Shown in pieces: positions 41,040 to 50,781 of a stretch of DNA of 64,000 nucleotides (positions within the stretch are counted from its first letter, which is position 1; every line of letters starts with the position of its first letter). Source of the DNA: Gloeocapsa sp. PCC 7428 (GTDB lineage Bacteria; Cyanobacteriota; Cyanobacteriia; Cyanobacteriales; Chroococcidiopsidaceae); contig NC_019745.1 of NCBI RefSeq assembly GCF_000317555.1, forward strand, positions 1,922,001 to 1,986,000. Reading direction: 5' to 3'. The notes beneath the pieces are model-generated. The model ran no database searches and was not told the origin of the DNA. It saw nothing but the letters and a program-made list of their open reading frames with translations. A program made the position numbers and the translations under genes.

Positions 41040-43604
41040 ATGCAGTTGCGTTGGTTGATTATTGTAAGTTGCTTCTCGGTGTTGATTGCGCCATCCGCTT
41101 GGGCTGATTCGGTAGAAGAGGGAAAGGATACAAGTCGTAATTTATTAACTGAAAGATTGCGCGAATCTCAACACCCTCAACGCATCAACGAAATACCCTA
41201 TCTACACGACATAGCACAGCCAGCAAAAACTGTTGAACAGTGGCTGAGTCAAACTCCTTCAGTAATCGAAGTGACAGACGTTAGCGTTAGTGTTACCGAT
41301 TTTGGATTAGACGTAATTTTAGACACCTCCGCAGAATTAACTCCTGTCACCTCAGTGATTGGAAATACTTTAATCGCTGATATTCCCAACGCGGTGCTAG
41401 CACTTCCGAATGCACAGGATTTTCAGCAAATCGATCCAGTAGCAGAAATTGCATCGGTGTCAGTGACAAACTTACCAAACAATTATGTTCGAGTTGCCAT
41501 TACAGGCGTGGATGCACCGCCAACGGCTGATGTAATTGCCGAAACTCAAAGTTTGGTTTTGAGCGTGACACCAGGACTTGCAGAAGCTGAAGAAGAAATT
41601 CAAATCGTCGTCACAGGAGAACAAGATGGATACTTTGTCCCTGATGCTTCAACTGCGACAAGAACTGATACACCCCTGCGAGATATTCCGCAGTCGATTC
41701 AAGTTGTACCACAACAGGTGCTACGGGATCAGCAAGCTGTCCGTCTAGAAGATGCTTTGCAAAATGTCAGCGGTGTAACGCAAATCACTCCTCGATCTTG
41801 GCCTGGAAGTGATTTTGCGATTCGGGGTTTTAGGATTGACGAGTTCTCATTTTTTGGAACTACGCTCAGAGATGGTCTACAAGATCCTGTAGGTACGTAT
41901 TTGCTTGAACTTACGAGTGTAGACAGGGTAGAAGTCCTTAAGGGTCCATCGTCAGTATTGTTTGGCTCGGCAAATCCAGGTGGCACAATTAATATCATTA
42001 CCAAGCAACCCTTACCCGATCCATTTTACGAATTAAGTGCAACAGTTGGTAGTTATGACTTCTATCGCGGTGCCATCGATTTAACTGGACCTCTAAATGA
42101 CTCGCAAACAGTTTTGTATCGGCTGAATGCTTCTTATAGAAGTGCTGGTAGTTTCATTGACTTTGTAGAAAACCAAAATATTTCTATCGCGCCTGTCCTT
42201 GATTGGAGAATTAGTGATAATACAAGCCTGACTTTTTCAGGCGAATACCTCAGTTTGAATAGTGTATTTACACCTGGTCAACCAGCAGTTGGTACAATTC
42301 TCCCCAACCCCAATGGTGCGATCGCACGCAACTTATATATTGGCGAACCTGATAGTGACTTCGATCAAAATGGAATTAGAGTTAGGGCTGAATTGGAACA
42401 TCAATTTAGCGATAATTGGTCATTGCGAAGTGCCTTCGGATTGAGAACGTATCGCGAGACGAGGAGAGATCTCGTTTTCCCTGATAGCTTATCTCCCGAC
42501 AATAGAACCCTAAATCGTAGGTATGGGGTTGATTTCAATGAACTAGATATATATAGTTTTGTCACAGATATTGTTGGCAAATTTTCAACTGGCTCGGTTG
42601 AACATCAGTTGCTATTAGGAACTACTCTAGCTAGGATTGATTTCATTAGAGCTGAAGGTTCGGGTGGAACTGCCCCACCTCTCGATTTGTTCAATCCTGT
42701 GTATGGGCAGCCTCTTACACCACCTGTCCAATTTTATGACTCCACTTCTGTATCAGACTCCCTGGGTGTTTACATCCAAGACCAAGTTACAATAACCGAT
42801 AATCTAAAGCTACTTTTGGGTTTGCGGTTTGATGCTTTTGAGCAAACTAATCGAGATTTACTAGAAGATAGTAGAACAAATCAATCTGGCAATGCATGTA
42901 GTCCGCGTGTCGGTATTGTCTATCAACCTGTTGAGCCGCTTTCGCTTTATGCTAGCTACAGTCGCTCCTTCACTCCTACAATTGGTTTAGCATTTGATGG
43001 CAGCCAGTTTGAGCCAGGAAGAGGAACTCAGTATGAAATCGGGGTTAAGGCAGATTTAAACGACCAGCTTTCTGCAACCCTTGCCTTATATGACTTGACT
43101 CGTTCTAATGTTTTAACAGACGATCCAGTCAATCCCAACTTTTCTATTCAGACAGGTGAGCAACGTAGCCGAGGGGTTGAACTCAATCTTACAGGAGAAG
43201 TTTTACCTGGATGGAATATCTTTGCAGGCTATGCTTATACTGATGCCACTGTCACCGATGACACCGACAGTAGTTTAGTCGGCAATTTCCTCAACAATGT
43301 CCCTGAAAATAGCTTTAACTTGTGGACAACTTACGAAATTCAAGCAGGCGCACTGCAAGGTTTTGGTGTAGGTGTTGGTTTATTTTTTGTAGGAGAACGT
43401 CAAGGAGATTTAGCAAACACTTTTCAGTTACCTAGCTACCTCCGTACCGATGCTGCAATCTTTTACAATCGAGATCAATTTCAGGCGCAGATCAACTTCA
43501 AGAACTTATTTGATATGGATTATTTTACAGGAGCTTTTAGTAACCTAAGAGTTTTTCGAGGTGAACCATTCACCATTCAAGGAACAATTTCGTGGCAGTT
43601 TTGA
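41040..43604 (+). CDS. TonB-dependent siderophore receptor with AMIN domain (cassette 2)
   Basis: An outer-membrane ferric-siderophore receptor of about 854 residues. It has a signal peptide (QLRWLIIVSCFSVLIAPSAWA), an AMIN-type domain (about 75-180, with NTLIADIPNAVLALPN), a TonB-box-like EIQIVVTGEQD, a plug (TPLRDIPQSIQVVPQQV, VLKGPSSVLFGSANPGG) and a barrel ending in a terminal Phe (ISWQF). GGAG five bases upstream supports the ATG at 41040 rather than the GTG at 41025. It is a close paralogue of 2637-5255, including SRSNVLT and QSRGVE-type stretches. The FecB gene follows after 14 bases. Confidence 0.95.
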   Translation: MQLRWLIIVSCFSVLIAPSAWADSVEEGKDTSRNLLTERLRESQHPQRINEIPYLHDIAQPAKTVEQWLSQTPSVIEVTDVSVSVTDFGLDVILDTSAELTPVTSVIGNTLIADIPNAVLALPNAQDFQQIDPVAEIASVSVTNLPNNYVRVAITGVDAPPTADVIAETQSLVLSVTPGLAEAEEEIQIVVTGEQDGYFVPDASTATRTDTPLRDIPQSIQVVPQQVLRDQQAVRLEDALQNVSGVTQITPRSWPGSDFAIRGFRIDEFSFFGTTLRDGLQDPVGTYLLELTSVDRVEVLKGPSSVLFGSANPGGTINIITKQPLPDPFYELSATVGSYDFYRGAIDLTGPLNDSQTVLYRLNASYRSAGSFIDFVENQNISIAPVLDWRISDNTSLTFSGEYLSLNSVFTPGQPAVGTILPNPNGAIARNLYIGEPDSDFDQNGIRVRAELEHQFSDNWSLRSAFGLRTYRETRRDLVFPDSLSPDNRTLNRRYGVDFNELDIYSFVTDIVGKFSTGSVEHQLLLGTTLARIDFIRAEGSGGTAPPLDLFNPVYGQPLTPPVQFYDSTSVSDSLGVYIQDQVTITDNLKLLLGLRFDAFEQTNRDLLEDSRTNQSGNACSPRVGIVYQPVEPLSLYASYSRSFTPTIGLAFDGSQFEPGRGTQYEIGVKADLNDQLSATLALYDLTRSNVLTDDPVNPNFSIQTGEQRSRGVELNLTGEVLPGWNIFAGYAYTDATVTDDTDSSLVGNFLNNVPENSFNLWTTYEIQAGALQGFGVGVGLFFVGERQGDLANTFQLPSYLRTDAAIFYNRDQFQAQINFKNLFDMDYFTGAFSNLRVFRGEPFTIQGTISWQF

Positions 43605-43618
43605 GCGAGTAGAACTGT

Positions 43619-44590
43619 ATGAGATGTTTTCGCTTTACCTATCTATTTCTCTTAGGAGTATTAATATGCACAATTATCTCGGCTTGTAGCTCAATTAACC
43701 ACAGTAATACAAGCACTAAAGATTTAACAAATTGTCGAGTTGTACAACACGCAGCGGGTGAAACGTGCATTCCTAATAATCCTCAGCGAGTTGTCACTTT
43801 GTGGGGAGGTACTTTTAGTAGTACATTAGCATTAGGTATAAAACCTATTGCATCGGCATGGATTCCAGGAGAACCTTTTCCACAACACCTTCAAAGCCAA
43901 GTGGATAAAGTTGAAAATCTTGGATTTGAGCCAAATCTAGAAAGGCTTCTATTACTGAAACCTGATTTAATTTTGTCAAATACTCGATTACAGAATATCT
44001 ACCCGCAACTATCCAGTATTGCACCTACGGTTGCATTGTATCATCCCACTCCACCAGCTTCTTGGCAAAGAACTTTAGAAGATCTGGCTAAGATTCTCGG
44101 CAAGGAACAGGAGAGTAAAAAGTTAATTAATGACTACTGGCAGCGAATTGAACAACTAAAAAAAGCATTAGGCGTTGGCGTAGCCTCTCGGAAGGAGAAT
44201 CGCCGTCTGCAAATGCAAGTATCCGTTGCCACTGTAGATCAAACTTATGGCATATTCATCTATGGAAAGCAACATCCTACTGGTACAGTTTTAAATGACA
44301 TTGGCTTACAACGTCCGCCTGCACAAGATGGAGATTTTTTCACGCGAGACAAAATTTCTTATGAAAATTTATCTGATATTGATGGTGATGTTTTGTTCCT
44401 TTCTTATGGTGAAGAAGCTGGTAGAGAGGCTTTAGAAAAGCTACAACAATCTCCTTTATGGCAGCAATTAAAAGTAGTTCAACAAAATCGAGTTTATTTC
44501 GTAGATGCAGGACACTGGCACGCGCTAGATATTTTAGCAATGAATGCAGTTGTTGATGACTTATTTAAATACCTCGTCAACACACCTTAA
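43619..44590 (+). CDS. Iron-siderophore ABC transporter substrate-binding lipoprotein (FecB-like), cassette 2
   Basis: A 323-residue periplasmic lipoprotein (lipobox IISAC), paralogue of 5329-6315. Both share an NCR.VQH opening, NPQR.V, ALGI.PIAS, LSSIAPTV and DIGLQRPPAQ.GDFF. It should hand ferric siderophore from receptor 2 to a permease encoded elsewhere. About 8-12 residues (GVGVASRKENRRL region) after KKALG are absent from the paralogue and are encoded by a dispersed repeat at 44171-44205. It is tightly coupled to the receptor gene. Confidence 0.92.
   Translation: MRCFRFTYLFLLGVLICTIISACSSINHSNTSTKDLTNCRVVQHAAGETCIPNNPQRVVTLWGGTFSSTLALGIKPIASAWIPGEPFPQHLQSQVDKVENLGFEPNLERLLLLKPDLILSNTRLQNIYPQLSSIAPTVALYHPTPPASWQRTLEDLAKILGKEQESKKLINDYWQRIEQLKKALGVGVASRKENRRLQMQVSVATVDQTYGIFIYGKQHPTGTVLNDIGLQRPPAQDGDFFTRDKISYENLSDIDGDVLFLSYGEEAGREALEKLQQSPLWQQLKVVQQNRVYFVDAGHWHALDILAMNAVVDDLFKYLVNTP
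44171..44205 (+). repeat. In-frame dispersed repeat inside the FecB-like gene
   Basis: GGCGTTGGCGTAGCC, then TCTCGGAAGGAG, then AATCGCCG, keeps the frame open. It is related to the segment at 9466-9501 in the GTPase gene. Confidence 0.6.
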
Positions 44591-44638
44591 ACTATTGTGC
44601 TGCTGCACTCTACTTCAAAAAACACTAAAGTTCACCAT

Positions 44639-44980
44639 CTAATTCACCCCTTGTAGTTGCGCAGACATCCAATTAAGATAAGTTATTGAACCAGCAACAA
44701 TTGGTAGCGCAATGATTTCTGGAACTTCGTAAGAGTGTAGTGCTTGGATTTTTGCTGCTAAAGCCGAAAACTGATTTAGATCTGTTTTAATCAGCAATTG
44801 CCATTCGGGTTCTTGACAAAGTTCGCCTTGCCAAGTATAAATCGAAGAAATCGGCACAATATTAACGCAAGCAGCTAGCTGCGATTTGACTAACGAAGTG
44901 GCGATCGCCTCTGCTTCTTGCTGCGAACCAGCACTTACCAATACCACGCCGTATTGAGTTACATCAGAAGCCCTATCCAT
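44639..44980 (-). CDS. cutA: CutA1 divalent-cation tolerance protein
   Basis: A 113-residue trimeric CutA1-type protein. VVLVSAGSQQEAEAIA, SQLAACVNIV, IYTWQGELCQEPEWQLLIKT and HSYEVPEIIALPI are the family landmarks. It has been linked to copper and other divalent-metal tolerance, though the precise role is unsettled. It lies 13 bases after the amine oxidase gene on the same strand, so the two are probably co-transcribed. Confidence 0.93.
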   Translation of the reverse strand: MDRASDVTQYGVVLVSAGSQQEAEAIATSLVKSQLAACVNIVPISSIYTWQGELCQEPEWQLLIKTDLNQFSALAAKIQALHSYEVPEIIALPIVAGSITYLNWMSAQLQGVN

Positions 44981-44993
44981 AATTGATTCTCTG

Positions 44994-46619
44994 TTACCTC
45001 TGATTTATTGTAAACCTTGCATTTCTATGATGGCTCATTTTAGGAGCTTTTAAAGTCGCTTGAGTATTTAGCTTCAAATCTTTCAAAATTTCTCGCGCCG
45101 CAGCTTCACCTGTTTCACAGCCTCCTTCCATATATCCTTGATAGTCCAAAGAGCAATGTTCTCCAGCAAACAAGAGATTTCCTACGCGTTCTCCTTCTTT
45201 ACCATAAAACTGCGACCACTGTCCTACTAAATACGTAGCATAAGAACCTGCACTATATTGCTCTCCAGTCCAGTATGCTCGAATTGCTTCGCCTGTACGT
45301 TGACGATAAAGCCCAGGAAAGACTTTTTCTATTTGTGCGTGAAATTTTTGTGCTTGGGCTTCTGCGGTTCCTCTTCCGATTTGAAAGCCATAACGTCCGC
45401 CACTATAGTTAGTGAGCAATCCACACTTTCCTGTAGTGTAGCGCGTTGCTTCCCAAGTATTTTGAAAACCCAAATCGGTAAAAATCGAACCAGTACAGTT
45501 ATAGCGATCGCGCCATATTCTTTCCTGATATGCAACAATTAGTTTTGAATTTGTACCATAGCATAATTGATTAATCGCCTGACGTTTAGCAGGTGGTAAG
45601 TCAACCGCAAGGCGTACCGTGCGTAACACGCTAAAAGGAATTGTTAATAAAACGCGTTCGTAGTTACGCTCAAAAGTACTTGAACCGGCGCGGAAACTGG
45701 CGCGATAACGACCATCGGGTAGGCGGTGGAGGGCTTCTAACTCAGTTCCGGTTTCAATAAAATTTGCTAACGGCTGTGCTAAGCGCGCGATCAGTTGTTG
45801 ATTACCGCCGACAATCTGAGAGCGCTCATCGCTATCACCATATATCTTAAACTCTTGAGGATCTGTGCCAATCATATAAATCAGATTTAAACTCGACTGT
45901 TCGGCGGCTTCGCGCCCGTATTCAACTGTGTAAGCGATCGCGATCAGTTCGCGTAAAGTTGGGCTAATTGGTTTGTCTGCTAAATACTGTGTAATTGAAG
46001 TTCTGTCTAATTGAATTGCAGCGGGAGATTTGAGATTTGCGGCGATCGCTGCGTCTTTTTCAATAATTGGCACGAGCGGTACAAAATCTTGTACAATTTG
46101 TTCGAGAGCAATTTTTCTGCCACCAAAGTACCAAACATCCGGTTCTAATCCCCGATCCGCTGCGCGTAAATCAGCTAAGGTCAAGCCAAGTTCAGCGATT
46201 AGTGCTTGGATATTTTGATGTCCTGAATCGATAAATTCTCCGCCTAATTCTACAGTGGTCGAGGTTCCGGCGGCATTGGCCAGGCTGCGGATTCTACCAC
46301 CAAGATGATTTCTCGCTTCAACAATTTCAACGCCCACCCCAGCTTGATACAATCGATAAGCAGCAGTTAATCCCGCGATTCCTGCACCAACAATGAGAAC
46401 TTTGGAGTTGGCACCGACTGCAACGCTACGCCGAGTTTGACTTAAGGAAACTCCGGCGATCGCACCTGTAGCAAATAGTCCTGCTTGCAACAAATGTCGG
46501 CGTGAAGCCTTTTTTTGCCATATTTCGATTAATTCATCTGTTGGAATTGTACTTTTATGCGATAACTGGGCAATCTGGTAAGCACGCTGCAATGCATTGA
46601 TTAAGGCAAATCTAGCCAT
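44994..46619 (-). CDS. Flavin-containing amine oxidase with Tat-like signal
   Basis: A 541-residue FAD enzyme of the monoamine/L-amino-acid oxidase family. A twin-arginine-like segment (SRRHLLQAGLFATGAIAG, about 34-51) suggests export of the folded, FAD-loaded protein, although 33 residues precede it. The dinucleotide loop is VLIVGAGIAGLTAAYRL, followed by EARNHLGGRIRSL. The C-terminal FAD motif is NLLFAGEHCSLDYQGYMEGG. It oxidatively deaminates amines or amino acids, releasing hydrogen peroxide and ammonia. Substrate unknown. Confidence 0.88.
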   Translation of the reverse strand: MARFALINALQRAYQIAQLSHKSTIPTDELIEIWQKKASRRHLLQAGLFATGAIAGVSLSQTRRSVAVGANSKVLIVGAGIAGLTAAYRLYQAGVGVEIVEARNHLGGRIRSLANAAGTSTTVELGGEFIDSGHQNIQALIAELGLTLADLRAADRGLEPDVWYFGGRKIALEQIVQDFVPLVPIIEKDAAIAANLKSPAAIQLDRTSITQYLADKPISPTLRELIAIAYTVEYGREAAEQSSLNLIYMIGTDPQEFKIYGDSDERSQIVGGNQQLIARLAQPLANFIETGTELEALHRLPDGRYRASFRAGSSTFERNYERVLLTIPFSVLRTVRLAVDLPPAKRQAINQLCYGTNSKLIVAYQERIWRDRYNCTGSIFTDLGFQNTWEATRYTTGKCGLLTNYSGGRYGFQIGRGTAEAQAQKFHAQIEKVFPGLYRQRTGEAIRAYWTGEQYSAGSYATYLVGQWSQFYGKEGERVGNLLFAGEHCSLDYQGYMEGGCETGEAAAREILKDLKLNTQATLKAPKMSHHRNARFTINQR

Positions 46620-47491
46620 CGGTTTAATGTCATTTCAAGTGCAATTGATAGCCTTGCCATTGAGGTTCTACAAGTCACTTTCTGCTGGCGATCGCTGCAC
46701 CCTGTTAGTTTTTCTAACACCATCGCTGTTGATGTATTTGCCTCAAGGTAGCTATACATAAGCAGAATTACAAAAATAAAACTACCGCTACCCTAGTATA
46801 CGTGTCTATTCGAGAATTTACGGAGACTTGCCCTAAGTGAATACTCAATATTAGCTGTAAGTCTAATCTAACGACACTCAGCTAAGCTGCATCTACAGGG
46901 CAAACGCATAAAAAAGAGATTTAGGCTAAAGATAGTGACAAGTTGCGGAGGTAATTGCTGTATGATGCGAGTATTTGACCCATTTTGCTAGCCTGTAATA
47001 CCATTTCACTAAATAAAACCTACAAATCATTTCTCCTCTGCCCACGCCAGTCGCCTCAACGGGGTAAACCCTACAGTCGGTTTGCTCAACGGAGGACACC
47101 TCCGCACGCAACCGACCTCCCGCACGGCGCAGGCTCCTGAAGCTGCCTAATTGTAGTAACTTCAAAGTGAAATGGTATAAGACCCACACGACAAACGAGG
47201 TAAGGAGCATCGGTTGCTTGACATGATTGCGATCGCCATTTGCACAGATAACGTGCTTACCCTCAAAGAGAATCGTTTGAGGATGTGCCGTGGTTGTTTG
47301 AGCAAGCCTAATCGACCCAATTTCAGGAGTAAGCCATGATATTGCCAGTCGGTGGATAAAGGACATGGACAACTCTATCTAGTTCAGAGTTGGACGAGTT
47401 GGTGCAGAAGAATCACTCGAAAGGCTAGCAAACCGTTGCGATCTCGCAGTTATAAGCATGGAAACAAACGTAGTGGCTCCTATAATGTTCA
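46620..47491. other. 872-base gap with repeats and an unassigned ORF
   Basis: No convincing gene is seen. Positions 46999-47178 are bounded by ATACCATTTCAC and its inverse GTGAAATGGTAT. They contain a unit shared with 8707-8756 (reverse there) and an ACGCCAGT ... CAACGGGG element like that at 32688. A minus-strand ORF (47372 to 46926) runs through these repeats; only its first 60 or so codons (47190-47372, FIHRLAISWLTPEIGS ...) lie outside them and may be a gene remnant I cannot identify. Confidence 0.6.
46999..47178. repeat. MITE-like 180-base unit with 12-bp inverted ends
   Basis: ATACCATTTCAC (46999-47010) and GTGAAATGGTAT (47167-47178) are perfect inverse copies. The first 44 bases match the + strand complement of 8707-8752. 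The interior carries ACGCCAGT and CAACGG repeat elements. There is no ORF of its own. Confidence 0.55.
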
Positions 47492-50161
47492 CTAAAATTC
47501 AATCGAAAGTGTCCCGATCACCGTAAACGGTGCGGCGGGAATAACTGTGTTTCTGCCAAAGTTAAATGACTCAACATACCTGACACCAAAGATGTTTTCA
47601 AAGTTAATTGCGGCTCTCCAGTTATCACGTTTGTAATAAATTGCAGCATCAGTTCGCAGATAACTAGGTAATGTGAAAGTATCATCAGATGTAAGCGTAG
47701 GAATATCACCACCTACTCTATCTGAAAGGTAATATAGTCCCAAGCCGAAACCTAAACCTTCCAAATCACCTTGAAGAAATTGATAAGTTGTCCATAGGCT
47801 AGCTTTGTGTTCGGGTACTCTGGGTACTCGAGAACCGACTATCAAAGCATCAGGAGAATCACTACTTTCTGTGATTTCAGCGTCGGTATAACCATAAGCA
47901 GCAACGATATTCCATCCAGGCAAAATTTCACCAGATACATCTAGTTCAATTCCTCGGCTTCGCTGCTCCCCAATAGGAATGCTAAAACCATCAGGGTCAT
48001 TTGGATCGGGTGTAGCAATATTTGTTTTAGTAATTTGATAAGCTGCTAAAGTCGCTGAAAGTCTTTCATTAAAATCTGCTTTGATCCCCACTTCATACTG
48101 AGTTCCACGCTCAGGTGGCAAAAATGTCAGATCAGCGCGTTGGGCAAAATTTGGGGCAAACGAGCGACTATAACTAGCATAAAGTGAAATAGGTTCACTT
48201 GGCTGGTAAACAACACCAATCCGAGGGGTGAATGCTTCGTCATACTGAAGAGTACGAGTATCCGAAAGGCGATCAAACACGTCTTGATCAACAACGTCAA
48301 AACGACCACCTAGCAGTAACTTGAAATTGTCTGAAAATGCTATCTGATCTTGTAAATAAATACCTAGTGCATTAACGTTATCCTTGCCATCTCGAACTAC
48401 ATCAGTGAGTTCAGAAAGCGCAGGTCTAGGAGTCACGTTGTAAACTGGGTCAAAAATATTTATAGATGGAGTTAGCCCTTCAGGTAGTCGCCTCTGTGAA
48501 CCATCGCTCTTTTGCCGAGCGAAATCAAACCCAAACAAGAGTGTGTGTTCGATTGAACCCGTTACAAACTCACCTACAAGATCTGTTTGCAGAGAGTATG
48601 TCTCACGGTAATCATCGTTGGAACGGAAATTGCGTGTTAATTCGCCAGTTTCTTCGTCCACTTCTAGAGGCTGGGCGCGGTAATCAAAAGCGTCTTGTGA
48701 GGTGTAGCGAAAGGCATTACGGAGGGTTAAGTTATCATTGAAGCGATGTTCTAGGCGATAACCTACATTTACTTCTTCTGTTATACGTTCATCTCCTGGT
48801 TCGCCCAAGAATCTACTATAGGGAATGTCAGCAATTCCTTGACCAAAAGCAACTATACCTTGGTCAAATGTGCGCTCGTCGTTGAGGTAACTAACATTAA
48901 ACAATAGGTTAGTGCGATCGCCCAGTTTTAAATCAAACACTGGTCCCACAAAGAATCGCTCACTATCGACAAAATCTCTGAAGCTACCAGCATTCTCATA
49001 AGCAACATTCAGTCTATACAGTAATGTATCATCTGGATAGAGAGGTCCAGATAAATCAATAGCAGAACGATAGTAACTAAAGTTACCTATAGAAAATTGA
49101 CCAAAATAATAAGGAGTAGCAAGAGGTTTTTTCGTGACTAAGTTAATGATTCCTCCTGGTTCAGCATTTCCATACAACACCGAAGCTGGGCCTTTGAGAA
49201 TTTCTATCTGCTCAATATTGGCAAGTTCTCGCAATAGAAAACCAGTCTCCCTTAAACCATCACGAAAAGTAGAATTAAAATCAAAACCTCTAATATTTAC
49301 GTTGTCATTTGTTCCAGCAAAAGTATCGCTTTCTACAACACCACTAACGTTACGAATTGCATCTGTGAGCCGAATGACTTGTTGGTCTTCTAGAACTTGT
49401 CTTGGGATTACTTGAATTGACTGGGGAATGTCGCGAATCGGGGTATCGGTTCTAGTAGCCCCTGATGCTTCTGGCACGCGATATGTATCTTGTTCACCTG
49501 TTACAACTAGCTCAATAGGTTCTTCATCTTCAGGCGTCTCAGCTGTAGATTCTTCTAAAGGAGCCTCACTAGAAGGTTGTTCTACTGGTGGGGTCTGACT
49601 AGCAGATGTAGTCGGTGTCACCCCAAAAATTAAACCTTCGTTATCATCAAACAACTCTACAGTTGGCGCACCTGCTTCACCTGTCACAATTACGCGAATT
49701 GTATTCGCATCTAAATTGGTTACAGTAACTGCTGTAATTCCTGTAAATGGTTTTTCTTGCGTGAATGCGTTACCAGTCGATAGACGCAATTGAGCATTGG
49801 GAATATCTGCTATAAAATTATTGCCCTCACTTTTATTAAGAGGTGTCAACTGTTCACTTTGAGTTGATTCTAAAACTATCTCAAGCTGCTTATCGACTTG
49901 CTTGAGGTTGACTCCAGTAACTTGTACGACTTCCGTTGCTTGAGCTATGTTTTGAATATTTTTATTTCTGTGTTGTAATATCTTTTCTGCCAGTCTATGA
50001 GGTTGAGTTTTATTTTTCTTATAAGTTGAATTTTGATTATTAACAGTTGTTTCTTGCTGCTTTTTAAGGTGTTGTAGTTCTTGACTTAAAGCGGGAGTTA
50101 CTAATAATAGGGCAAATGAGCACGTAAATATTAAGCTTTTAAGCAACAGCACTGATTTCAT
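47492..50161 (-). CDS. TonB-dependent siderophore receptor with AMIN domain (third copy)
   Basis: An 889-residue receptor with a signal peptide (SVLLLKSLIFTCSFALLLV), a Gln/Asn/Lys-rich spacer, an AMIN domain (about 78-185, NNFIADIPNAQLRLSTGN, NLDANTIRVIVTG), an acidic Glu/Pro-rich linker, TonB box EPIELVVTGEQD, plug (TPIRDIPQSIQVIPRQV, ILKGPASVLYGNAEPGG) and a barrel ending SIEF. It is transcribed away from the NRPS/PKS operon from a shared 620-base intergenic region, which makes it the best candidate receptor for that operon's product. No FecB gene accompanies it. Confidence 0.95.
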   Translation of the reverse strand: MKSVLLLKSLIFTCSFALLLVTPALSQELQHLKKQQETTVNNQNSTYKKNKTQPHRLAEKILQHRNKNIQNIAQATEVVQVTGVNLKQVDKQLEIVLESTQSEQLTPLNKSEGNNFIADIPNAQLRLSTGNAFTQEKPFTGITAVTVTNLDANTIRVIVTGEAGAPTVELFDDNEGLIFGVTPTTSASQTPPVEQPSSEAPLEESTAETPEDEEPIELVVTGEQDTYRVPEASGATRTDTPIRDIPQSIQVIPRQVLEDQQVIRLTDAIRNVSGVVESDTFAGTNDNVNIRGFDFNSTFRDGLRETGFLLRELANIEQIEILKGPASVLYGNAEPGGIINLVTKKPLATPYYFGQFSIGNFSYYRSAIDLSGPLYPDDTLLYRLNVAYENAGSFRDFVDSERFFVGPVFDLKLGDRTNLLFNVSYLNDERTFDQGIVAFGQGIADIPYSRFLGEPGDERITEEVNVGYRLEHRFNDNLTLRNAFRYTSQDAFDYRAQPLEVDEETGELTRNFRSNDDYRETYSLQTDLVGEFVTGSIEHTLLFGFDFARQKSDGSQRRLPEGLTPSINIFDPVYNVTPRPALSELTDVVRDGKDNVNALGIYLQDQIAFSDNFKLLLGGRFDVVDQDVFDRLSDTRTLQYDEAFTPRIGVVYQPSEPISLYASYSRSFAPNFAQRADLTFLPPERGTQYEVGIKADFNERLSATLAAYQITKTNIATPDPNDPDGFSIPIGEQRSRGIELDVSGEILPGWNIVAAYGYTDAEITESSDSPDALIVGSRVPRVPEHKASLWTTYQFLQGDLEGLGFGLGLYYLSDRVGGDIPTLTSDDTFTLPSYLRTDAAIYYKRDNWRAAINFENIFGVRYVESFNFGRNTVIPAAPFTVIGTLSIEF

Positions 50162-50781
50162 TTATTTCCTCACGATGGTTAAAAAGCTGTTAACACCTTG
50201 ATGCAATAATTGTCTAGATGCTTATTAAAATTTATTAGTACTAGTTCTGTTTAGATTAGACTGCTATATTATCAAGAATTAATTTAAAAAATATATATGT
50301 TTTTGCGTATTTATGTCAATAGATACAAATTAAACTGTTGTAATTACGTACTCCTCACATATTTATGTGAAAAGCTGTTTACTATAAATCAAGTCGGAAT
50401 GCAAAATTCCTGTCTTGATGATTTTAGGGCAAATTTATCGTCTCGATCGTTTTCCTCTAGTGATGGCTATGCTCAGGGGAAGCAGAGTTTTGATAAAAAC
50501 AACTATATAACATCTATCGAAAGTTAGTATAAAAATCTCAAATATTTTGGTGTAAAGAAAAATTAAAAGAGAATTGTTTGCGTTACTGTGATATATAGTA
50601 TTGAGAATGAATTGCAAGATTGTGTGTAAGGCTCTTATTTATGGACTCTGACGATCGCTAAGCTCACCCTTAACCAAGACTGTGCGCGAATTTCATCTGC
50701 TCAAGAAGTCTACAAATCGCTAGTACAGTTTCAGCTAAACCACTTATGACAGTTACACTCCAAAATTAGGTGTGCATTTCA
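50162..50781. promoter_or_regulatory. Divergent control region between receptor 3 and the NRPS/PKS operon
   Basis: A 620-base A/T-rich region without a credible gene. Possible iron-box half-sites are ATTATCAA (50268-50275, reading TTGATAAT toward the receptor) and TTGAGAAT (50601-50608, toward the synthetase). Both promoters should lie here. Assignment of Fur or AraC sites is tentative, because neither half-site has a good inverted partner. Confidence 0.4.

Noticed and set aside
46926-47372. 148-residue minus-strand ORF as a real gene
   Set aside because: More than half of it is translated from dispersed repeats found elsewhere, and the rest matches no family I recognise. Listed only as a possible remnant.
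50297-50527. 76-residue ORF in the divergent promoter region
   Set aside because: Low-complexity composition, no ribosome site and no recognisable motif; it lies where promoters for receptor 3 and the synthetase are needed.
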